Below are positions 16,573-20,340 of a stretch of 20,340 nt of DNA, piece by piece. This DNA is from Candidatus Rhabdochlamydia sp. Its GTDB lineage: Bacteria > Chlamydiota > Chlamydiia > Chlamydiales > Rhabdochlamydiaceae. The DNA lies in assembly GCA_030044075.1 (NCBI GenBank), contig JASHWM010000015.1, positions 1 to 20,340 of the forward strand, written 5' to 3'. Every line of letters starts with the position of its first letter. Positions within the stretch are counted from its first letter, which is position 1. A program made the translations under genes and the position numbers. The notes beneath the pieces were generated by a model, which did no database searches, had not been told where the DNA came from, and saw nothing but the letters and a program-made list of their open reading frames with translations.

Positions 16573-17418
16573 ATGACCTTCAGAAAACTTCACACGCTTT
16601 TGATCACTACTTTGTTTCTTTGCTTATCGTATCTACATGCTGAGCCTGCAGACCGTATCACGATTGCCATCCTGGCAAAAGATAAGGCGCACACTTTGCC
16701 CCTTTATCTTTCTTGCATCGAAAGCCAGACATGGCCCAAGGAAAAAACCTTTTTGTATATCCGAACAAATAATAATAACGACGACACTGCCCAAATCCTT
16801 CAGCAATGGGTGGAAAGTGTGGAAAACTCGTATGCCGGGATCTTTTTTGATGAGTGTGATGTCGCCGAAGAGGTGCAAAAATATAAACAACACGAGTGGA
16901 ATGAAATCCGTTTTCAGGTCCTTGGGAAAATTAGACAAGACTCAATCCAATGGGCCAAAGAGCAGGGTTCCCACTATTTTGTTGCGGACTGTGATAACTT
17001 CATCCATTCTCATACGCTTGAACAACTTTTTTTCTGCCACATGCCTATTGTTGCGCCGCTGTTAACGATTGGCAATGGCGCCTATTCAAATTATCACGCT
17101 GCGATCGATCACGAAGGATACTATGAACCATCTCCTTTTTACCTCCCTATATTAAACCTTGAGATCAGAGGATTGATCGAGATGCCCGTAGTGCACTGCA
17201 CGTACTTTATACGCCATGAGTATCTCGACAGAATGGTGTACGATGATGGGAGCGGGCGCTATGAATATGTCATTTTTAGCGACAACGCCCGAAAAATGAA
17301 CATTCCCCAATATTTAGACAATAGAGAAGTGTATGGGCACATCTCTTTTGCTGAAAATAAAGAAGATTTTGATCAGGAACCCTGGCTTCATGAATTTTTA
17401 CAATATGTGAAAAAATAA
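16573..17418 (+). CDS. Secreted glycosyltransferase resembling collagen galactosyltransferase (COLGALT/PLOD GT domain)
   Basis: 281 residues. An N-terminal signal peptide (hydrophobic residues 8-21, likely cleaved after LHA at 23) directs it across the inner membrane. The mature part follows, block by block, the N-terminal glycosyltransferase domain of animal collagen galactosyltransferases: IAILAKDKAHTLPLYLSCIE (31-50), then NNNNDDTAQILQQW (66-79), the metal/UDP-sugar DxD in VADCDN (DCD at 139-141), IVAPLL (159-164), AYSN (170-173), EGYY (181-184), and RGLIEMPVVHCTYFIR (199-214) before EVYG (252-255). This suggests a UDP-sugar-using enzyme; acceptor and sugar are unknown. A Shine-Dalgarno GAGGA lies five bases before the ATG. 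It is monocistronic and ends at a strong hairpin. An uptake from a eukaryote or giant virus, or an ordinary bacterial relative, are both possible. Confidence 0.82.
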   Translation: MTFRKLHTLLITTLFLCLSYLHAEPADRITIAILAKDKAHTLPLYLSCIESQTWPKEKTFLYIRTNNNNDDTAQILQQWVESVENSYAGIFFDECDVAEEVQKYKQHEWNEIRFQVLGKIRQDSIQWAKEQGSHYFVADCDNFIHSHTLEQLFFCHMPIVAPLLTIGNGAYSNYHAAIDHEGYYEPSPFYLPILNLEIRGLIEMPVVHCTYFIRHEYLDRMVYDDGSGRYEYVIFSDNARKMNIPQYLDNREVYGHISFAENKEDFDQEPWLHEFLQYVKK

Positions 17419-17434
17419 AGAACTTTGAAAAGAA

Positions 17435-17465
17435 AAGGCTGTCTTTTTTTAAGAAAGACAGCCTT
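17435..17465. terminator. Intrinsic terminator between convergent genes
   Basis: AAGGCTGTCTTT (17435-17446) pairs perfectly with AAAGACAGCCTT (17454-17465): 12-bp stem, seven-base loop. Reading the minus strand it is followed by TTCTTTTC, so it best terminates the SH3b-protein gene; it may also stop the glycosyltransferase transcript. Confidence 0.85.
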
Positions 17466-17485
17466 GATACGTCTTGCGTGATCGA

Positions 17486-18682
17486 TTAATCAACGCTCAA
17501 TACGAAGAAAGCGGGAAAAGCAAAGTTGTTGTTATCTCGTGGAGACGCTTGAAGAGAAATCTTCTTGCCTAAAAATCTCTCGAGATTGACTTTTGTGCTG
17601 TAGAGGTAAGCTACAGGGACGTCATTCTGACGAAGGATATAGTTGCCCGGCTTGCGTTTGACAGGGTCGTTATATGCTTCGAGGATGCCAGTGAGAGGCA
17701 CCGCAGAAGTTTTTTGGATCTCATAATACTCTTGCAGGTCTTTGCTTTGGTTGACAAAAGCAGAGCTGAGGAAAATGGCTTCTTCTACTGGCTCCCACAT
17801 TTTCATCTTTTCTGTGGCCTTCCCATCGCTTTGAGCCTCTGGCTCAGAAAAAGCAATTGCTTCTTCCAAGGAGGCGTTCTGTTCTTGGGCAGGAGCTAAG
17901 TTTGCCTTTGATTCCAAGAAAGCGATTTTCTTTTGTATATAAGTGTCCTGCAAATAAGCTAATGCTTCATTAGCTTTTAGGACATATTCAGGAAAATCGT
18001 TGTAGTCTTGAGCGATCGCCCTATAGGATTGCGAAAGCCGATCAATGTCCATTTGTTCAAATGGTTTTAGAAGCTCTGACTTTGCAAGCAGGTTCGTGGA
18101 CTCAAGAAGCTGGTCAACATTCTTCTTTCTCTTGGCCATCTGTTTCTTAAATTCTGGGCCGCCGACCTTATCAAGGAATTCCTTTGCTATGTAAAAGCAA
18201 GTGTTGGAAGGCGGTGCAATTTCTAGCCATTTGCTGTTGATCTCGCTTGGCGTCCCTTGGATATGCTCGCCGCTGTTCAAGTGGGCAATGACAGGAGCTT
18301 CAAGGTCTGGCTCGAGGCGAACGTTGACGCGGTTGCCTTCAACGACATTGTCCAGGATGAAGCTGCGGAAGACATAAGCTTTTGTGTTTTCAGGAGGTTC
18401 AACAGCCCAAAAACCATTTTTTTCTCCCACAACAACAAACAGCTCGTCCTTGTTGACCTCTTGCACTACGTAGCTTTCGAGGTCAGCATGAAGGCGCATC
18501 CTTACCTTTTTTCCGCGAACTTTCGCAGTAAAATTTTGGAAAAAAGACTCCGATTTGATAGATGGAGCTGGTTTAAAATTGCTTGCCTCGACTTCTTGCG
18601 ACTGGATGCTATCATCAGCCTGCAAGTTGGTTAAAGACAGAGCAGTTACTGCGAAGATCACATAGGATAAATAACTTTTCAT
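17486..18682 (-). CDS. Exported protein with two bacterial SH3 domains, CT017/Ctad1-like
   Basis: 398 residues from the ATG at 18682. The longer frame (to 18709) is rejected because GGAGG lies about ten bases before 18682 and the signal peptide starts there (hydrophobic 8-20, cleavage after LQA at 22). Two SH3b repeats follow at about 52-110 and 111-172, each with a VRxRLxxDLE-type strand. A helical, charged middle section runs from about 175 to 320, and the conserved C-terminal domain (about 328-398) ends PAFFVLSVD. The architecture and the neighbouring CT016-like and phoH genes match C. trachomatis CT017, described as the Ctad1 adhesin/invasin that binds integrin beta-1. Whether this homolog, in a bacterium perhaps living in amoebae, has that role is inference; cell-wall binding through SH3b is the alternative. 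Minus-strand terminator at 17435-17465. Confidence 0.88.
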   Translation of the reverse strand: MKSYLSYVIFAVTALSLTNLQADDSIQSQEVEASNFKPAPSIKSESFFQNFTAKVRGKKVRMRLHADLESYVVQEVNKDELFVVVGEKNGFWAVEPPENTKAYVFRSFILDNVVEGNRVNVRLEPDLEAPVIAHLNSGEHIQGTPSEINSKWLEIAPPSNTCFYIAKEFLDKVGGPEFKKQMAKRKKNVDQLLESTNLLAKSELLKPFEQMDIDRLSQSYRAIAQDYNDFPEYVLKANEALAYLQDTYIQKKIAFLESKANLAPAQEQNASLEEAIAFSEPEAQSDGKATEKMKMWEPVEEAIFLSSAFVNQSKDLQEYYEIQKTSAVPLTGILEAYNDPVKRKPGNYILRQNDVPVAYLYSTKVNLERFLGKKISLQASPRDNNNFAFPAFFVLSVD

Positions 18683-18732
18683 GGGTGTAGGTCCTCCTCT
18701 AATCTCCATGTAATTTTTTTGCTAGGCTTCAG

Positions 18733-18760
18733 TCCTAGTAAGAATCGATCAAGCTTTGGC
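18733..18760 (-). promoter_or_regulatory. Possible promoter of the SH3b-protein gene
   Basis: Minus strand TTGCCA, a 16-base spacer and TACTAG about 50 bases upstream of the ATG at 18682, in the gap 18683-18850. The -10 is weak and overlaps one arm of a short inverted repeat CTAGG/CCTAG (18722-18738). Confidence 0.3.
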
Positions 18761-18850
18761 AAAATTGTATAGCTGGCCTAAATCGTCATTCTAGAGAGTG
18801 TGATTTTTTTCTACCACGTTTTTTTGTTTGAACCTAGAAGAAAGTGTTCT

Positions 18851-19543
18851 CTAGCTGTTCAGAACAGCTCGGATATGCTCGCAGTTTTTTTCTCCGCAGT
18901 TGCATCCGATCGGAGTTCCCAAAAAAACTTGGTACTGTTCGAGGGAATCTAGAGGGTTGGTGACCGTGTACATATGATCATTGGTCTGTACGACATCCCA
19001 ATTTCGAAAACGCAAATCCTCATCTGTTACCTCTTCTATCGTTGGCTGCTCTTTGAGGTTTTCATCCGAGGATTGAACGCCGGAATGGATCGCTCTTGCA
19101 ATTTGACAATGGACGCAATTGCAATGAGGTTCAGGTTTAGGAAGGATCCTGGCATCTTCCACTCCGACAGCTTTTGAAATGGAAGCGATTTTGCTGAGGA
19201 TCTCGATGGGAAGGTCTGGAGTATTGGCCTGTTGGGGATTATGCTGCAAAGCCCCTCCAATGCCGTCCAATCCTTCGATGCCAATGCGCAGCGGGGCGAT
19301 CTCAGAGACCCCACCGCCGTTTGCCGGATTTAGGATGCCCTGGTCTTGTTCTTCAAGGTATTTTGTATGTGTTGCAAAAACCTGGAAGAGCGTTTTTGTG
19401 TCCAGACTGGGGATCTCAACGTGAGACCCGTTTTTTAAGGCAATGACTAGGGTGTCGCTCTCTTTTACGTGAAGGGAGGAGATATGGTTCCAAGAAGTAG
19501 AGATATAAGGAGGGATGCTAAGAATTTTAGTTGTGATTTTCAT
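18851..19543 (-). CDS. CT016-like protein with paired Cys/His metal-binding motifs (SWIM-like)
   Basis: 230 residues, no signal peptide or membrane segment. Two clusters could bind metal: HCNCVHC (His140, Cys141, Cys143, Cys146), and CNCGEKNCEH at the C-terminus (Cys214, Cys216, Cys221, His223). The second fits the SWIM pattern CxCx(n)CxH, with a short n of 4. The N-terminal 60 residues look like a small beta-rich unit; a glycine-rich stretch (75-97) links to the rest. The position next to the CT017-like gene and divergent from phoH matches C. trachomatis CT016, a chlamydia-specific hypothetical protein (synteny from memory). Function unknown; nucleic-acid or protein binding through zinc is a reasonable guess. 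A consensus promoter (TTGACA) lies upstream, and GGGGAAG nine bases before the ATG may serve as ribosome binding site. Confidence 0.85.
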   Translation of the reverse strand: MKITTKILSIPPYISTSWNHISSLHVKESDTLVIALKNGSHVEIPSLDTKTLFQVFATHTKYLEEQDQGILNPANGGGVSEIAPLRIGIEGLDGIGGALQHNPQQANTPDLPIEILSKIASISKAVGVEDARILPKPEPHCNCVHCQIARAIHSGVQSSDENLKEQPTIEEVTDEDLRFRNWDVVQTNDHMYTVTNPLDSLEQYQVFLGTPIGCNCGEKNCEHIRAVLNS

Positions 19544-19573
19544 AAGATAGTACTTCCCCTGGGTGAGGTAGAT

Positions 19574-19602
19574 TTATTGTTAAATTCCTTATTGTATATA
19601 AA
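19574..19602 (+). promoter_or_regulatory. Possible phoH promoter, overlapping the divergent one
   Basis: Plus strand TTATTG (19574-19579), 17-base spacer, TATAAA (19597-19602). It would start transcription near 19609, just before the CIRCE-like repeat, leaving a leader of about 200 bases before phoH. Weaker than the minus-strand promoter it overlaps. Confidence 0.35.
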
Positions 19603-19620
19603 ACATCTTGAAAATGTCAA
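19593..19620 (-). promoter_or_regulatory. Consensus promoter of the CT016-like gene
   Basis: Minus strand -35 TTGACA (19615-19620), 16-base spacer, -10 TATACA (19593-19598); TACAAT two bases on gives spacing 18. Close to the sigma-66/sigma-70 consensus, about 50 bases before the start at 19543. Confidence 0.7.
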
Positions 19621-19625
19621 CAGAA

Positions 19626-19652
19626 TTAGCACTCGATACCCTCAACTGCTGA
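19626..19652. promoter_or_regulatory. CIRCE-like inverted repeat (possible HrcA operator)
   Basis: TTAGCACTC (19626-19634) is a perfect left half of the CIRCE element. Exactly nine bases later, AACTGCTGA (19644-19652) matches the right half GAGTGCTAA at six of nine positions. It lies directly downstream of the possible phoH promoter, the usual place of CIRCE, and six bases upstream of the -35 of the divergent CT016-like gene. Confidence 0.4.
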
Positions 19653-19806
19653 AGTGTGTTCCTAATCTTATAGGAATAAGTAAACTAAATTTTTTATTTT
19701 TCAAAAATCAAAAAAAACTTAGGTAGAAAATGGTTGAATTAGGTATCCGAGATTAATGGCCCCATAAGGGGGGTGATATCGCAAAAAACGACAGGAGAAT
19801 GAACCA

Positions 19807-20340
19807 GTGAAACGAAAAACCTTTGTCATAGATACGAATGTTTTGTTACATGATCCCGATGCATTAAAAAAATTTAAAAATAATGATGTTGTAGTCCCGT
19901 TGATCGTCTTGGAAGAATTGGACGGGTTGAAAAGACTGTCTGACGAACTTGGAAAAAATGCTCGTCAAGTGGTCCGATATATCGACGGTTTAAAAGCAAA
20001 AAATGCTGGAGATTTCAACAATGGTATTGCCATTGAGGATGGGATTACGATACGCATTCATCTAGACACCAGAGGAAGCGATAAAAAGCAATTTCCTCTG
20101 CCCCTTGATCGCAACAATAACAAGATCTTATATGTCGCATTCCAGCTAAGGGAGAACAGTGAAAAAGTTGTTCTTGTCTCAAAAGATTTTGTCATGAGGG
20201 TGAAAGCTGAAGCGATCGGACTTGAGGCAGAAGACTATGAAAACCTTAAAGTTTCCTACGACAATATCTATAGAGGGTATAGTAAATTAGAAGTTGCCAA
20301 ACGAGATATTGATACCTTTTATAAAGACGGGTTCCTGCAA
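19807..20340 (+). CDS. phoH: PIN domain-PhoH family protein, N-terminal part
   Basis: 178 codons, continuing past the right edge. It starts with GTG at 19807, supported by AGGAG nine bases upstream. The visible part is a PIN-type RNase domain: KTFVIDTNVLLHDP with Asp9, VLEELDGLKR with Glu37, LDRNNNKIL with Asp101, and VLVSKDFVMRVKA with Asp127, all the acidic residues of a PIN active site. In bacteria this N-terminus is followed by a PhoH P-loop ATPase/helicase domain, and such PIN-PhoH proteins act on RNA. The ATPase domain is not visible here, so the fusion is inferred from the family and from the position next to CT016- and CT017-like genes, where C. trachomatis has phoH (CT015, from memory). 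Cytoplasmic. Confidence 0.9.
   Translation, partial: MKRKTFVIDTNVLLHDPDALKKFKNNDVVVPLIVLEELDGLKRLSDELGKNARQVVRYIDGLKAKNAGDFNNGIAIEDGITIRIHLDTRGSDKKQFPLPLDRNNNKILYVAFQLRENSEKVVLVSKDFVMRVKAEAIGLEAEDYENLKVSYDNIYRGYSKLEVAKRDIDTFYKDGFLQ

Noticed and set aside
17486..18709. Longer start (ATG at 18709) for the SH3b protein
   Set aside because: The nine extra residues would precede a normal signal peptide, and the GGAGG lies within them, before the ATG at 18682.
18722..18738. CTAGG/CCTAG inverted repeat as an operator
   Set aside because: Only five-base arms, no known consensus; equally likely by chance.
19659..19676. TTCCTA/TAGGAA hairpin and CCCC-ATAA-GGGG (19760-19771) as a riboswitch or leader structure for phoH
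   Set aside because: Both stems are very short (6 and 4 bp) and no conserved riboswitch core is visible.
1..20340. CRISPR array, tRNA or insertion sequence
   Set aside because: No regularly spaced repeats, no cloverleaf-like sequence in the short gaps and no transposase or terminal repeats were seen.

Overview
The window is almost certainly from a chlamydia of the environmental (Parachlamydiales-like) group. Three things point there. The gene order pssA / nrdA / nrdB and the block phoH / (CT016-like) / (CT017-like) match neighbourhoods I recall from Chlamydia trachomatis. The ribonucleotide reductase small subunit has the phenylalanine-for-tyrosine change of chlamydial class Ic enzymes. Several predicted proteins have eukaryote-like domains, as expected in an intracellular parasite of eukaryotes. 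The exact genus cannot be fixed from the sequence alone (Waddlia/Estrella-like lineages are guesses).

Layout, left to right. (1) Positions 1-1766, minus: 588 residues of the N-terminal part of an M16C (presequence-protease-like) zinc peptidase, running off the left edge. (2) 1932-4246, plus: two tandem, diverged paralogs. Each has an N-terminal double hydrophobic segment followed by a compact domain with the Cys box, core strand motif and His box of ubiquitin-specific proteases (USP, peptidase family C19), but without the zinc-finger insert. They are the best candidates for a poorly described system: membrane-anchored, Inc-like bacterial USP deubiquitinases. (3) 4287-9736, minus: nrdA-nrdB operon; nrdA is interrupted by a 378-residue intein with a LAGLIDADG endonuclease, unusual because the +1 extein residue is glycine. 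Two NrdR boxes 32 bp apart lie at the promoter. (4) 10014-10853, plus: pssA. (5) 10938-13751, plus: a 937-residue protein I do not recognise. (6) 13768-16362, minus: a membrane-anchored 864-residue protein whose C-terminal half resembles fold-type-I PLP enzymes. (7) 16573-17418, plus: a secreted glycosyltransferase resembling the collagen galactosyltransferase domain of animals. (8) 17486-18682 and 18851-19543, minus: homologs of the SH3b-domain protein CT017 (Ctad1 adhesin) and of CT016, the latter with paired Cys/His motifs. (9) 19807 to the right edge, plus: the PIN domain of a PIN-PhoH protein, with a CIRCE-like operator in the divergent upstream region.

Conserved chlamydial housekeeping blocks (nrd/pss and phoH-CT016-CT017) therefore alternate with accessory genes that look host-directed (USP pair, 937-residue orphan, glycosyltransferase). 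The housekeeping and exported proteins mostly have clear Shine-Dalgarno sequences. The USP pair and the 937-residue orphan lack one, and their first genes share a similar extended -10 promoter sequence. No tRNA, rRNA, CRISPR array or insertion sequence was seen. No gene-free stretch exceeds 300 bases; the longest (9737-10013) holds the nrdA control region.
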